From assembly GCF_000147355.1 (NCBI RefSeq), contig NC_014506.1, forward strand, positions 1,736,001-1,800,000: a stretch of DNA of 64,000 nucleotides, written 5' to 3'. The notes under the pieces were generated by a model. The model was given only the letters and a program-made list of their open reading frames with translations, searched no databases and had not been told where the DNA came from. Shown piece by piece: positions 21,067 to 30,170 of this stretch. Source of the stretch: Sulfurimonas autotrophica DSM 16294. Lineage in GTDB: Bacteria > Campylobacterota > Campylobacteria > Campylobacterales > Sulfurimonadaceae. The translations under genes and the position numbers were made by a program. Each line of letters opens with the position of its first letter. Position 1 is the first letter of the stretch.

Positions 21067-23111
21067 AATCTCTCTACAAATGACGCAAGAATATCACGTT
21101 TTGTTCCTGCAAAATTAATATTGAGTTTAAATTCTCGTCCTGACTTACTCACGCCGATAATACGCCCTGTTCCAAAGATTTTATGACGTACCAAATCACC
21201 TTTTTTAAAAGCTGTGTTTTTTTCACATTTTAAAGAACCCTTACACAGGCCTGCTTCATTAAAAAAACGGCTTTTTTCCAAGTCACTTCTGCGCCCCTTA
21301 TAAAATCTACTGCCGGCATGACATAAGGTTAAAGTCTCTTTTGCTCGCGTAAAAGCAACATAACCAAGTCGTCTTTCTTCTTCTAGGTCACTTCCATCAC
21401 CCACAAGAGGTAAAAAACCTTCTTCCATTCCTATCACAAACACATGCTCAAATTCCAAACCTTTTGAAGCATGAATACTCATCATATAAATACTCTCTCC
21501 TTCAACCTGGTCCTGTTCGCTTTGCAAAGTAAGTTCATTTAAAAATTCATCTAAAGAGCTTTGCTGTGATTTTTTTACAAAATCTCTAAAAAGTCCATAA
21601 AATTCGTCCATATTTAGAATTCTTTCCTCACCGTCCTGCATATTTTTATAAATATCTTTAAGAGAAAAGGTATCATCAAGTACATCTATAAACTCATATG
21701 TAGCCTCTTTTGCAACTTTGGCAATCTCTTCAATATTTTTCACAAACTCTTTGAGTGTTGCGGCATTTTTCTTTCTTACCAGTCCTTCAAGTTCTTTCAT
21801 AGCGGCATTTTTAATATATTCATAAAGAGATGTACCTCTTTCATGCGCTGCAAGTTCAATCTTATCAAGACTTGCTTTTCCCAATCCACGTTTTGGCTTG
21901 TTTACAATTCGTTTGAGCGAAAAATCATCATGGTGGTTTGTAATAACCCGTATATAAGAGATAAGATCTTTAATTTCAGCACGGTCATAAAAACGAAGCC
22001 CGCCAACAAGCTTATAATTAATACCCGAACGGTTTAAACCCTCTTCAATAGAACGCGAAAGCACATTTACACGATACAGAATAGCTATTTCTTTTGCACG
22101 CACACCATTGTCGAGCAGCTTTTGTACCTTCATCGCTACTTTTCTTGCCTCTTCATTTTCATCATTTGAATTGAGTGTAGCCACATCATCACCATTGCCC
22201 CGTGTTGCTATTAAGTTTTTCCCCAAGCGGGATCTGTTATGTTCGATGAGAGCATTGGCAACTTTCAAAATTGGTGCACGTGAACGATAATTTTCTTCAA
22301 GTTTAAATACATTTGTACCTGAAAAATCCTGATCAAATTCCATAATATTACGAATATGTGCACCGCGCCAGCCGTATATACTTTGGTCATCATCCCCTAC
22401 AACACATAAATTATTGTGAGCTGTACAGAGTTTTTGTAACAATTTTAACTGTAATTCATTTGTATCTTGATACTCATCAATCATAATATATTGATACTTC
22501 TGCGATGTAGCCTTTGCTAACTCTGGATTTTCATCTAATAGCTTATATGTAAGGGCAATCAAATCATCAAAATCAACTAAATTATTTTCCAGTAAATATT
22601 TTTCATATTCTGCAAAAACTTCAGCAATTTGCTTATAACTAAAAAGCTCAGCCTGCTTATAAGCATCATCAGGAGACATTAAAGAGTTTTTATACCTGGA
22701 AATTTCACTCGCTATTAAAGGTGTCGGCAGTTCGGAGTTTATCTTTTTTATGATTCTTTTTTTATCGTCCGTGTCTATTACAACAAAGTTATTGGCTCTG
22801 CCCAACAGATGTATGTTAAACTTTAAAAAGAGAAGACCAAATTTGTGAAATGTACAAAGAAGCGGAGGATAAGCAACATTTTCTATCATTGAGAGAGAAC
22901 GCTCTTTCATCTCTTTTGCAGCTTTGTTCGTAAATGTCAATGTAAGGGTATTTGAAGCCGGAATGCCTACTCCCTCTATTAGGTATGCTAAACGCGAGAC
23001 TATCGTTGTAGTCTTACCGCTTCCCGCACCTGCAAGGATCAATACAGGTCCTTCTGTTTGTTTCACTGCTGCTGATTGAGACTCGTTTAATTTATTAAAT
23101 ATCTTTTCCAT
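21063..23111 (-). CDS. UvrD/PcrA/Rep-type ATP-dependent DNA helicase
   Basis: A 682-residue superfamily 1A helicase. It carries Walker A in LAGAGSGKTTTI, Walker B in IMIDEYQDTNE, motif III in DDQSIYGWRGA, and motifs V-VI in MSIHASKGLEFEHVF and RLGYVAFTRAKETL. A tudor-like C-terminal segment (GDLVRHKIFGTGRI) resembles the PcrA/UvrD RNA-polymerase-contact domain. It acts in nucleotide excision repair and replication-fork repair. It starts the operon running into truB and is divergent from the LysR gene. Confidence 0.93.
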   Translation of the reverse strand: MEKIFNKLNESQSAAVKQTEGPVLILAGAGSGKTTTIVSRLAYLIEGVGIPASNTLTLTFTNKAAKEMKERSLSMIENVAYPPLLCTFHKFGLLFLKFNIHLLGRANNFVVIDTDDKKRIIKKINSELPTPLIASEISRYKNSLMSPDDAYKQAELFSYKQIAEVFAEYEKYLLENNLVDFDDLIALTYKLLDENPELAKATSQKYQYIMIDEYQDTNELQLKLLQKLCTAHNNLCVVGDDDQSIYGWRGAHIRNIMEFDQDFSGTNVFKLEENYRSRAPILKVANALIEHNRSRLGKNLIATRGNGDDVATLNSNDENEEARKVAMKVQKLLDNGVRAKEIAILYRVNVLSRSIEEGLNRSGINYKLVGGLRFYDRAEIKDLISYIRVITNHHDDFSLKRIVNKPKRGLGKASLDKIELAAHERGTSLYEYIKNAAMKELEGLVRKKNAATLKEFVKNIEEIAKVAKEATYEFIDVLDDTFSLKDIYKNMQDGEERILNMDEFYGLFRDFVKKSQQSSLDEFLNELTLQSEQDQVEGESIYMMSIHASKGLEFEHVFVIGMEEGFLPLVGDGSDLEEERRLGYVAFTRAKETLTLCHAGSRFYKGRRSDLEKSRFFNEAGLCKGSLKCEKNTAFKKGDLVRHKIFGTGRIIGVSKSGREFKLNINFAGTKRDILASFVERL

Positions 23112-23247
23112 ATATGTTCACTACTATTAGTTGTATTTCTTAATTACATTTATTATAGCTAAAATGTCATAAATTATTACAAAACTATTGCAATAATTAT
23201 AATTATGAGTTATAATTTTACTATTATTAATACTTATAGGAATTATT

Positions 23248-24150
23248 ATGTTAAAAGATTTTGCCAAATTACATACTTTTTTGATGGTTATAAAAGAGAA
23301 AAGTTTCTCTAAAGCATCAGCAAAACTTGGAATTTCACAGCCTGCTGTCACACAGCAAATCAAGTTTATCGAAGATTATCTTGATACGAAAATAGTAGAT
23401 AGAAAGAAAAATGGAATTATACTTACAAAAGAAGGTGAAGACCTTTATAGAATTGCTCAAAGACTTGAAAAAGCTATACAAAATAGTGAAAAAGATTTAT
23501 TGAAAATAATCAATAAAGAGTTTACTTTTGTTATGGGTTCTTCTTTTGCAATCGGTAATTATGTTTTACCAAATTACCTTGGTGAAATTAAAAAACGTAT
23601 CAATAATGAAGTTTTTATGAATGTGGATCTCTCTTCCAAAATTATAGATCAGCTTGAAGATAAAAAAATAGATGTAGCCTTGATAGAATCACCTGTTTTT
23701 AGAGACGGTATTATTTACAGAGAATGGGTAGAAGATGAGCTTGTCGTTTTTTCAAATCAACCGATTAAAAAACACCTCAGTCCTGATGATTTACTTGATT
23801 TTGACTGGATTTGCCGTGATGAAGAGTCACACACAAGAAAATTAACCGCAGAAGTTTTTGAAGAGATTGGCGTACAGTGTAACAATTTTAATGTTATTGG
23901 CGTTCTGACAAGCCCTACTTCTATTAAAGAGTCTATTCTTCACGCGGATAAAAATGCAGAAAGACCACTTGTTTCCATTATGTCTCGTCATGTAATCAAA
24001 TCAGAGATTGAAGACGGCAAACTCTATGAAGCAAGACTCAAAAATCATAAAATTACAAGAAACTTTTATATAGCTTATTTAAAAGAGCGAAAACATGACG
24101 CATTTGTAGATAATGTAGTGAACTACCTACTCTCTTTGAACAGGGTGTAG
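23248..24150 (+). CDS. LysR family transcriptional regulator
   Basis: A 300-residue regulator with an N-terminal winged helix-turn-helix (about 3-62, including SFSKASAKLGISQPAVTQQI) and a C-terminal effector-binding domain. AGGA lies a few bases before the ATG. It is divergent from the helicase gene across 136 nt of very AT-rich DNA that probably holds both promoters, and convergent with the genes that follow. LysR proteins often regulate a divergent neighbour, but a DNA repair helicase is an unlikely target, so the regulon and ligand are unknown. Confidence 0.92.
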   Translation: MLKDFAKLHTFLMVIKEKSFSKASAKLGISQPAVTQQIKFIEDYLDTKIVDRKKNGIILTKEGEDLYRIAQRLEKAIQNSEKDLLKIINKEFTFVMGSSFAIGNYVLPNYLGEIKKRINNEVFMNVDLSSKIIDQLEDKKIDVALIESPVFRDGIIYREWVEDELVVFSNQPIKKHLSPDDLLDFDWICRDEESHTRKLTAEVFEEIGVQCNNFNVIGVLTSPTSIKESILHADKNAERPLVSIMSRHVIKSEIEDGKLYEARLKNHKITRNFYIAYLKERKHDAFVDNVVNYLLSLNRV

Positions 24151-24157
24151 GCAGGTA

Positions 24158-24616
24158 CTATTTAAGGAATTTAGAGTTCTCTGGGTTTGAAAGAAAAGAT
24201 GCCATAGAATTTTCAACTCCGCTCTCATCAACATTATCCTTCTCTTTTGATTCTTCTTCTTTATATGCAGATATATTGATTAAAACAGGTGTTTCATCTA
24301 TAATAATCTGTAAAATACTCAATAGTGGTACACTCACTATACTGCCAAAATTATCACTTCCAAAACCAGCTTCAAAAATAAGTAGATTATTTTCAATTCT
24401 AGCAGTTTCAAATGTGTACCCTGCTAAGAAAAAAAGTGTGAGCGGACGAAACTCAGTATTTATACTCTCTGGTAGTTCAGGTTCAAAACTTACATCTTCT
24501 ATTTTGCATAAAATGCCAAAATTTTGCTCTTTTTGAAAGAATAAAGTTATTAGCTCCTGAATATTTTTTTTCATCAATAGCGCAAAATCTCTATCTTGTA
24601 TTATGTTTTCTAACAA
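24158..24616 (-). CDS. Possible SspB-like ClpXP adaptor (conserved hypothetical)
   Basis: A 152-residue protein with no family I recognise by name. Its layout resembles the ClpXP adaptor SspB: an N-terminal helix, a beta-rich middle containing IFEAGFGSDNFGSIVSVPLL (about 79-98; compare FNARFGG...VSVPLAAVLAI in E. coli SspB), then an acidic, serine-rich linker (about 116-140) and a short hydrophobic-basic C-terminus NSKFLK where SspB has its ClpX-binding tail. The similarity is by eye and weak. It overlaps the upstream aminotransferase gene by 7 nt. Confidence 0.45.
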   Translation of the reverse strand: MLENIIQDRDFALLMKKNIQELITLFFQKEQNFGILCKIEDVSFEPELPESINTEFRPLTLFFLAGYTFETARIENNLLIFEAGFGSDNFGSIVSVPLLSILQIIIDETPVLINISAYKEEESKEKDNVDESGVENSMASFLSNPENSKFLK

Positions 24617-25191
24617 ATTATTTCCCTTATATTTTCATTTTGTATTATATCAAAATCTATCATCGCATTCATTAATGCCACCTGAGTAAAATTTTCTAAA
24701 TCTTTTATAGATATATCTTCTTCTAAAATCTTATGACTCTCTAATAATCTCGCTCTAGTTGTGCCATCCAGCAAAGGCTTTTTTGGTGTTATCCAATTAT
24801 TTTTATATTTAAAGGCTATATTTGCGATGGAAGTATCTGTAACAAGCCCGTTTTTGACTATAAGTATGTCATCACAAGAATATTTTTGTCTTACCAGTGC
24901 ATCAATACTGTTTCTCTCGTAATATTTTTTTGAGTAGCTTATATCATCATCAAAAACAAGTTTTAAAGTTTTGATATTCTTTTTTTTATACGGATGATAT
25001 GTCACTTCATAATTTCTACCGTCATAAATAACTCTGCATCGAAACAGACCAGCTAACGGAGGAGTTAAAACATCCTTTAGTATAATATTGGAATTTTTGA
25101 CTGTCTCATCAAGGCGTCTTTGATGATATTTAAGATTGTAAAGCTCTCCATCAAATGCTTTGATAGTTTCTAAATATTGAATACTACTCAC
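24610..25191 (-). CDS. Class IV PLP aminotransferase, small PabC-like
   Basis: This 193-residue protein shows class IV aminotransferase features: LETIKAFDGELYNLKYHQ at the N-terminus, a lysine-rich segment (YSKKYYER) that likely holds the PLP lysine, DDILIVKNGLVTDTSIANI, and TTRARLL near the end. It is much shorter than a typical PabC (about 270). The start is GTG, overlapping the cysteine synthase stop. Folate precursor (4-aminobenzoate) synthesis is the usual role of such short forms, but this is inference. Confidence 0.75.
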   Translation of the reverse strand: MSSIQYLETIKAFDGELYNLKYHQRRLDETVKNSNIILKDVLTPPLAGLFRCRVIYDGRNYEVTYHPYKKKNIKTLKLVFDDDISYSKKYYERNSIDALVRQKYSCDDILIVKNGLVTDTSIANIAFKYKNNWITPKKPLLDGTTRARLLESHKILEEDISIKDLENFTQVALMNAMIDFDIIQNENIREIIC

Positions 25192-26107
25192 TAAAAAGTT
25201 CTGTGCTTAAATATCTCTCTCCGGTGTCGCATAAAATTGTCACAATGGTTTTGCCTTTAAATTCTTCGCGCATACCTACCTCCATTGCAGCATAAACATT
25301 TGCACCGGAAGATATACCAACTAGCAGACCCTCTCGTTTTGCCAGCATTCTTGCCGTTGCAATAGCATCATCATTACTGACCTTTATTACTTCACTGTAA
25401 CAAGAAGTATCCAAAATAGCCGGAACAAAACCTGCTCCGATACCTTGAATTTTATGCGGAGCCGGAGTACCGCAGGAGAGGATTGCCGAAGCCTCAGGCT
25501 CTACCGCAAAAACAGCAACATCTGCAATATGTTTTTTTAATACCTTCGAAGTTCCGGTTAAAGTTCCTCCGGTACCCACAGCTGCCACAAAGGCATCTAT
25601 GTTTTCATCTGTATCACGCAATATTTCTTGTGCCGTCGTAATTTCATGAATTTCAGGATTTGCCGGATTTTCAAACTGTTGTAAAATAATTGAATCAGGT
25701 GTAGTTTCTTGAATTTCTATTGCTTTTTGAATTGCCCCGTTCATTCCTTTTGCAGCAGGTGTTAAAACCAACTCCGCACCGAGTGCTTTGAGCAGGTTGC
25801 GTCGTTCAATACTCATAGATTCCGGCATAGTTAATATAAGTTTTAAGTTTTGAGCAGCACAATTGGCAGCTAAAGCGATTCCTGTATTCCCGCTTGTAGG
25901 TTCAATAATAGTTGTATGGGCTTTTATACGTCCTGATTCTATTCCTCTGCGTATCATATTGAACCCTATTCTGTCTTTGACAGAGCTTGTAGGATTCATA
26001 AACTCACATTTTCCAAGTATTGTAGCCCCTGTAAGTTTTGATGCTTCATTCAAGCGTATTAAAGGTGTATTACCTACTAATTCTGTTATATTTTTTGCAA
26101 TTTTCAT
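25184..26107 (-). CDS. cysK: Cysteine synthase (O-acetylserine sulfhydrylase)
   Basis: A 307-residue PLP enzyme making cysteine from O-acetylserine and sulfide. The PLP lysine is in NPTSSVKDRIGF (about 38-49), the substrate loop is PTSGNTGIALA, and the phosphate-binding loop is GTGGTLTG. It cannot be split cleanly between CysK and CysM by eye. It overlaps the phosphatase gene before it (4 nt) and the aminotransferase gene after it (8 nt). Confidence 0.92.
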   Translation of the reverse strand: MKIAKNITELVGNTPLIRLNEASKLTGATILGKCEFMNPTSSVKDRIGFNMIRRGIESGRIKAHTTIIEPTSGNTGIALAANCAAQNLKLILTMPESMSIERRNLLKALGAELVLTPAAKGMNGAIQKAIEIQETTPDSIILQQFENPANPEIHEITTAQEILRDTDENIDAFVAAVGTGGTLTGTSKVLKKHIADVAVFAVEPEASAILSCGTPAPHKIQGIGAGFVPAILDTSCYSEVIKVSNDDAIATARMLAKREGLLVGISSGANVYAAMEVGMREEFKGKTIVTILCDTGERYLSTELFSE

Positions 26108-26562
26108 AATTTTTCCTCGTTCAGTAATTTTACACTAAAAAAATTATTTACACAAATTTCTATCATTTTATATACTTCCAAAAAGCCGTCAAAACCGTTA
26201 AAAAAATATGGATCAGGAACATCTTGACAATCATAGGCAAAGCAACCCAGTTTTTTTATATTTTTAGCACCCATTTCTTTTACATGTAACATATTTTTTT
26301 CATCAAATACCACAATCAAATCAAATATATTCACATCTTCTTTAGTGAATTGCCTTGCCCTTAGATGGCTAATATCAATACCGTGCATCTGCGCTACCCT
26401 AAGAGAACCTTCACAAGGTGCTTCTCCAATATGCCAGTCTCCAGTACCTGCTGAATCAATATTGATATCTATATTATGCTCTTTGGCTATTTTTTTAGCA
26501 ATGCCCTCCGCCAAAGGAGAACGGCATATATTGCCAAGACAAACAAATATAACAGATTTCAT
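26104..26562 (-). CDS. Low-molecular-weight protein tyrosine phosphatase
   Basis: A 152-residue phosphatase with the P-loop CLGNICRSPLAE at residues 8-19 (catalytic Cys and Arg) and the general-acid DP in VPDPYFFNGFDGF. The target is unknown; the family often counteracts bacterial tyrosine kinases. It is the first gene of an operon with cysteine synthase and the aminotransferase, behind a TATAAT at 26603-26598. Confidence 0.93.
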   Translation of the reverse strand: MKSVIFVCLGNICRSPLAEGIAKKIAKEHNIDINIDSAGTGDWHIGEAPCEGSLRVAQMHGIDISHLRARQFTKEDVNIFDLIVVFDEKNMLHVKEMGAKNIKKLGCFAYDCQDVPDPYFFNGFDGFLEVYKMIEICVNNFFSVKLLNEEKL

Positions 26563-26581
26563 ATATTTCCTATTCTTTGAG

Positions 26582-26603
26582 TATAATAAGCACAGATATT
26601 ATA
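26582..26603. promoter_or_regulatory. Divergent -10 boxes
   Basis: TATAAT on the plus strand at 26582-26587 (start near 26594) serves the 85-residue protein gene. TATAAT on the minus strand at 26603-26598 (start near 26591) serves the phosphatase operon. The two transcripts would start a few bases apart. Confidence 0.5.
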
Positions 26604-26622
26604 CTAAAAAACAGAGGCAATA

Positions 26623-26880
26623 ATGGCGATTTATACTAGTGACGGCAAAAAGTTGATAAATGTCGAGTTTGATGTAACTCCTCAGGTTGGAGACATTGTT
26701 GACAGTATGCGTGTTCTGTCCGTTAACAAAAAAAACAATGATGAATATGCAGTATTTTTACTTGAACCAAATACAAGAGTCACCTGCTATATATTTGATG
26801 AAGTATTTATAATCGGAAAAGAGAGTGGATTTGAGAGCCTAAATGATGCAGTTGCCGCCTGGAAAAATGATGAAATATAA
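26623..26880 (+). CDS. Conserved hypothetical protein, 85 residues
   Basis: A small soluble protein that I do not recognise. It begins MAIYTSDGKKLINVEFDV and appears beta-rich (VGDIVDSMRVLSVN, DEYAVFLLEPNTRVTCYIF) with a helical end (SLNDAVAAWKN). A TATAAT 36 nt before the start supports expression. It sits alone on the plus strand between the phosphatase operon and the DUF188 gene, converging with the latter 6 nt away. Confidence 0.75.
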   Translation: MAIYTSDGKKLINVEFDVTPQVGDIVDSMRVLSVNKKNNDEYAVFLLEPNTRVTCYIFDEVFIIGKESGFESLNDAVAAWKNDEI

Positions 26881-26886
26881 AAAATG

Positions 26887-27342
26887 CTACTTTAACACCC
26901 ATTTTTGCAAAAACATATTTAACTGATTTGCAAAAAGTTCGGCATCTTTTTGTCCAAAAGGTTTTGGTCCTTTGGTTACCTCTCCCATTTCTCTGATGCT
27001 CTCCATTAGATTACGCATTGCTAGGTATTGTTTAATATTATCTTTACTGTAAAGCTCGCCTCTATGGTCTATTGCATGCGCATTTTTATCTATTACTCTG
27101 TCTGCCAACGGGATATCAGCAGTAATGACCAAATCACCCTCTTGCAACATCTCTACAATTTTATTGTCAGCTTCATCAGCTCCAGCATCAACGATCATAT
27201 AATGTATATTTTTTGATTTCCCGATATTTATCTTTTTATTTGCAAGCACGTATGTTTTTATACCATACTTTTCAATCTGGCGCAGTATAATAGGTTTTAA
27301 AAGATTGGGAAAGGCATCACCGTCTATATATATTTCTAACAC
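26887..27342 (-). CDS. YaiI/YqxD family protein (DUF188)
   Basis: A 151-residue PIN-like protein with acidic residues in YIDGDAFPN near the N-terminus and a central DLVITADIPLADRVI motif, characteristic of DUF188. Nuclease activity is suggested by the fold, not proven. The start is GTG. It lies downstream of tRNA-Leu. Confidence 0.88.
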   Translation of the reverse strand: MLEIYIDGDAFPNLLKPIILRQIEKYGIKTYVLANKKINIGKSKNIHYMIVDAGADEADNKIVEMLQEGDLVITADIPLADRVIDKNAHAIDHRGELYSKDNIKQYLAMRNLMESIREMGEVTKGPKPFGQKDAELFANQLNMFLQKWVLK

Positions 27343-27380
27343 AGGTTTGTTCTCTTTTTGAAGTTTATAGTTTGAGAGTA

Positions 27381-27465
27381 TGGTGCGCAGAGGGGGATTT
27401 GAACCCCCACACCCGAAGGCACAACGACCTCAACGTTGCGTGTCTACCGTTCCACCACCTGCGCA
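27381..27465 (-). tRNA. tRNA-Leu(GAG)
   Basis: This 85-nt class II tRNA with a long variable arm has acceptor TGCGCAG pairing with CTGCGCA and an encoded CCA. The anticodon loop TTGAGGT gives GAG. The T arm GGTTCAAATCC is canonical. It lies between atpE and the DUF188 gene, 38 nt before the latter. Confidence 0.96.
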
Positions 27466-27536
27466 TATTAAGTGGTATAAAAGCGACCCAACTCTAAAAG
27501 AGTTAAGTCTGAAGTATATTTAGTAATCTTGAAAGA

Positions 27537-27851
27537 TTAACCTAAATATGGGTTAGCATAAAGTGCGATTAACGCAATTACTAGTGCATAAATAACTTGT
27601 GCTTCGATCATTGCAAGAGCGATGAACATTGTAGTCATAAGTTTAGCACCAAGACCTGGGTTACGTGCAGTACCAGCAATAGTAGCAGCAGCAGTACTAC
27701 CCATACCGATAGCTCCACCTAATGCAGCAAGACCAAGACCAAGACCAGCAGCGATCATTGAGTATGCTTTAAGAGTTTGGTTTGCAACCTCACCGTCATT
27801 AGCGAATGCAGCAGCTGAAAGAGCTACTAAAAGAAAAAGAATTTTTTTCAT
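27537..27851 (-). CDS. atpE: F0F1 ATP synthase subunit c
   Basis: A 104-residue proteolipid forming the rotor ring. An N-terminal signal-like segment (MKKILFLLVALSAAAFA) precedes two transmembrane helices; the ion-binding glutamate is in ALAMIEAQVIYALV. The glycine-rich first helix (GLGLGLAALGGAIGMG) is typical. The signal-like extension and the location away from other atp genes are usual in Campylobacterota. A promoter lies about 100 nt upstream of the start. Confidence 0.96.
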   Translation of the reverse strand: MKKILFLLVALSAAAFANDGEVANQTLKAYSMIAAGLGLGLAALGGAIGMGSTAAATIAGTARNPGLGAKLMTTMFIALAMIEAQVIYALVIALIALYANPYLG

Positions 27852-27960
27852 AATATGTTCCTTAAAATAATTACAATTCGTTCGGATAGCGTAACCTCAT
27901 CTTGCAATGAAGCAACCTAAACATAAATGCCCAGATTTCCCTACTAGAAATGATAAGCGC

Positions 27961-27966
27961 ATTATA
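27961..27966 (-). promoter_or_regulatory. -10 box of atpE
   Basis: TATAAT on the minus strand within TATATAATGCGC, predicting a start near 27954 and a leader of about 100 nt. No strong fold is evident in that leader by eye. Confidence 0.6.
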
Positions 27967-27989
27967 TAGAAGCTTTGCTAAATGTTCTC

Positions 27990-30170
27990 TTATGCAAGCC
28001 CTAAAGAAATTTTATTTCCCTTAAATTCTAAAATTTCCACAGTTACTTTCTCACCCTCTTTAAGGACATCATGCACATTTTCAACCCTTTTGTCTTTAGA
28101 GAGTTTAGATATATGAAGTAAACCGTCTGTTCCGTCAGGAAGTTCTACAAATGCACCAAAGTCAACTATTTTTTTGACAGTGCCTTCGTATTTCTCACCT
28201 ACTTCATATTTTATTTTTTCCTTTTTGGGAGCATTTACTATTTTTTGAATATGCTCTTTTGCACCCTGAACACCCTCTTTATTTTTACCTGTAATTTTAA
28301 CTTTACCCTCTTTTTTGTCTATATCTATGGCAACTTCAAATTTTTCAATCATTTCACGAATGGTTTTTCCGGCTTGTCCTATAATTTCACCGATAAATCC
28401 CGGATCAATATGGAAAAATTCTGTTGATGGAAGAACACCGTCATTAAATTCTATTTTAGATTCGGCATCAAGCATAATGTCGATAATATGTGCACGCCCT
28501 TCTTTTGCCTGATACAATGCTTCTTTTAAAATATTAAGACTGATACCGCCGAGTTTTATATCCATCTGCATAGCAGTAATGCCCTCTTTTGAGCCCGTTA
28601 CTTTAAAGTCCATATCTCCATCATGGTCTTCAAGTCCCATAATATCAGAAAGAATTGCATAACGCTCACCATCACTCACCATTCCCATAGCAATTCCGGC
28701 AACCGTATCACTCGTTTCAATATCTGCTGCTCTTAATGCCATATATCCGCCGCAGACTGTAGCCATTGAAGAAGAACCGTTTGACTCTAATATTTCAGAT
28801 ACTAAGCGAACTGTCTGTCCATCAAGATCAATTATAGGTTCAAGCGCACGCTTTGCTAAATTTCCATGTCCAAGTTCACGTCTTTTTGTTCCCATTACCG
28901 GAGAAGCTTCTCCTACTGAAAATCCCGGAAAATTATAATGCACCATAAAGTTTTCATTTTGAGTACCCTCATCGGTTAAACCCTCAAACATTTGTGCATC
29001 TTTTGGTCCGCCCATTGTTAAAACAACAAGTGCCTGTGTTTGTCCGCGTGTAAAGAGACATGAAGAGTGTGCAGCAGGCAATACATTTGTATCAATAGTT
29101 ATAGGACGTATTTCTGTCAATTTACGACCATCGGCTCTGACTTTTTCATTGAGTATTTGTGAGCGTACCTGCTCTTTTTTCACTGCTTCTATTGCAGCTT
29201 TGAGTTCTAACTCATCCCATTCTATATTATTTGTCAGAATTCTTTTTCTTAAGTTTCTAAGAGCTGTTGAGCGTTCAGATTTTGCCATTTGATTCATTGC
29301 ATCCGCAATATCTTTCATATGACGCTCTTTGACAAAGGCAACCATCTCTTCATTTAAACTATCTAATTTCAAATCCAACGGTTTAATATCTTTTTGATAA
29401 GGACCAAAAGCAACTTCATACTCAACATTTGATGCAAAAAGAAGTTTTTCAGTTTTATCAAGGACTTCAATCAGTTCATCTTCAGGCATTGCATTAGATA
29501 CATGAGTATCTACAACTATTGTACCCAGGCTAGGGTCCATCATCGGATCAAGCATAGGCTCATAAGTGTCTTCAACTTCAACTTTTTCACTTCCGATTGA
29601 ACGCATCTCAATCATTAATAAATCATCTTTAGTTCCTGAAAGATATAAATCTAAGCTAGAATTTTTTAATTGTGTAAGTGTCGGATTTAAAATAAGTTCG
29701 CCATCAACCTTAGCTGCGCGTACTGCACAAACACTGCTGTTTACATCTATATCTGAAGTAAAAAGTGCTGCTGAAGCTGCATTGAGTGCAAGAACCTGCA
29801 TATCAGACTCTGAATCCGCAGAAAACACCATAATAGTAATTTGTGTAGGATGCCCAAATCCTTTTGGAAATAAAGGACGCAGACTTCTGTCAACTATACG
29901 CGATGTCAGCGTTTCAAAATCACTTGGCTTTGTTTCACGTTTAAAAAACCCACCCGGAATCTTTCCTGCCGCGTATGTTTTTTCTATATACTGAACAGTC
30001 AAAGGCAAAAAATCATCTTTTACAATTTCAGTCTCATCAATTACAACTGTTGCCAAAATAACAGTTTTTCCTGATTTAATCCATGCTGAACCATTTGCCT
30101 GTTTTGCAACGTCTCCAAATGAGTACTCTTCAACTCTATTTTCTAACTCTAATTTCACATCATATGTCAT
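27990..30170 (-). CDS. pnp: Polyribonucleotide nucleotidyltransferase
   Basis: This 726-residue exoribonuclease degrades RNA 3' to 5' using phosphate. It has two RNase PH domains (about 1-220 and 310-545), a KH domain (GFIGEIIGQAGKTIREM) and a C-terminal S1 domain (GTVKKIVDFGAFVELPDG). Catalytic-core motifs such as FMVHYNFPGFSVGE and GTKRRELGHGNLAKRAL are intact. It overlaps the phosphoribosyltransferase gene by 4 nt. Confidence 0.97.
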   Translation of the reverse strand: MTYDVKLELENRVEEYSFGDVAKQANGSAWIKSGKTVILATVVIDETEIVKDDFLPLTVQYIEKTYAAGKIPGGFFKRETKPSDFETLTSRIVDRSLRPLFPKGFGHPTQITIMVFSADSESDMQVLALNAASAALFTSDIDVNSSVCAVRAAKVDGELILNPTLTQLKNSSLDLYLSGTKDDLLMIEMRSIGSEKVEVEDTYEPMLDPMMDPSLGTIVVDTHVSNAMPEDELIEVLDKTEKLLFASNVEYEVAFGPYQKDIKPLDLKLDSLNEEMVAFVKERHMKDIADAMNQMAKSERSTALRNLRKRILTNNIEWDELELKAAIEAVKKEQVRSQILNEKVRADGRKLTEIRPITIDTNVLPAAHSSCLFTRGQTQALVVLTMGGPKDAQMFEGLTDEGTQNENFMVHYNFPGFSVGEASPVMGTKRRELGHGNLAKRALEPIIDLDGQTVRLVSEILESNGSSSMATVCGGYMALRAADIETSDTVAGIAMGMVSDGERYAILSDIMGLEDHDGDMDFKVTGSKEGITAMQMDIKLGGISLNILKEALYQAKEGRAHIIDIMLDAESKIEFNDGVLPSTEFFHIDPGFIGEIIGQAGKTIREMIEKFEVAIDIDKKEGKVKITGKNKEGVQGAKEHIQKIVNAPKKEKIKYEVGEKYEGTVKKIVDFGAFVELPDGTDGLLHISKLSKDKRVENVHDVLKEGEKVTVEILEFKGNKISLGLA

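Noticed and set aside
23190-23235. LysR operator or autoregulatory palindrome
   Set aside because: The region is so AT-rich that TATAATTATAA-like symmetry is expected by chance.
27490-27536. Terminator hairpins after atpE (AACTCT/AGAGTT and TAATCTT/AAGATTA)
   Set aside because: Short stems without T-runs; not distinguishable from chance in AT-rich DNA.
29566-29994. 142-residue plus-strand ORF opposite pnp
   Set aside because: Antisense shadow of a well-conserved gene, with no independent signal.
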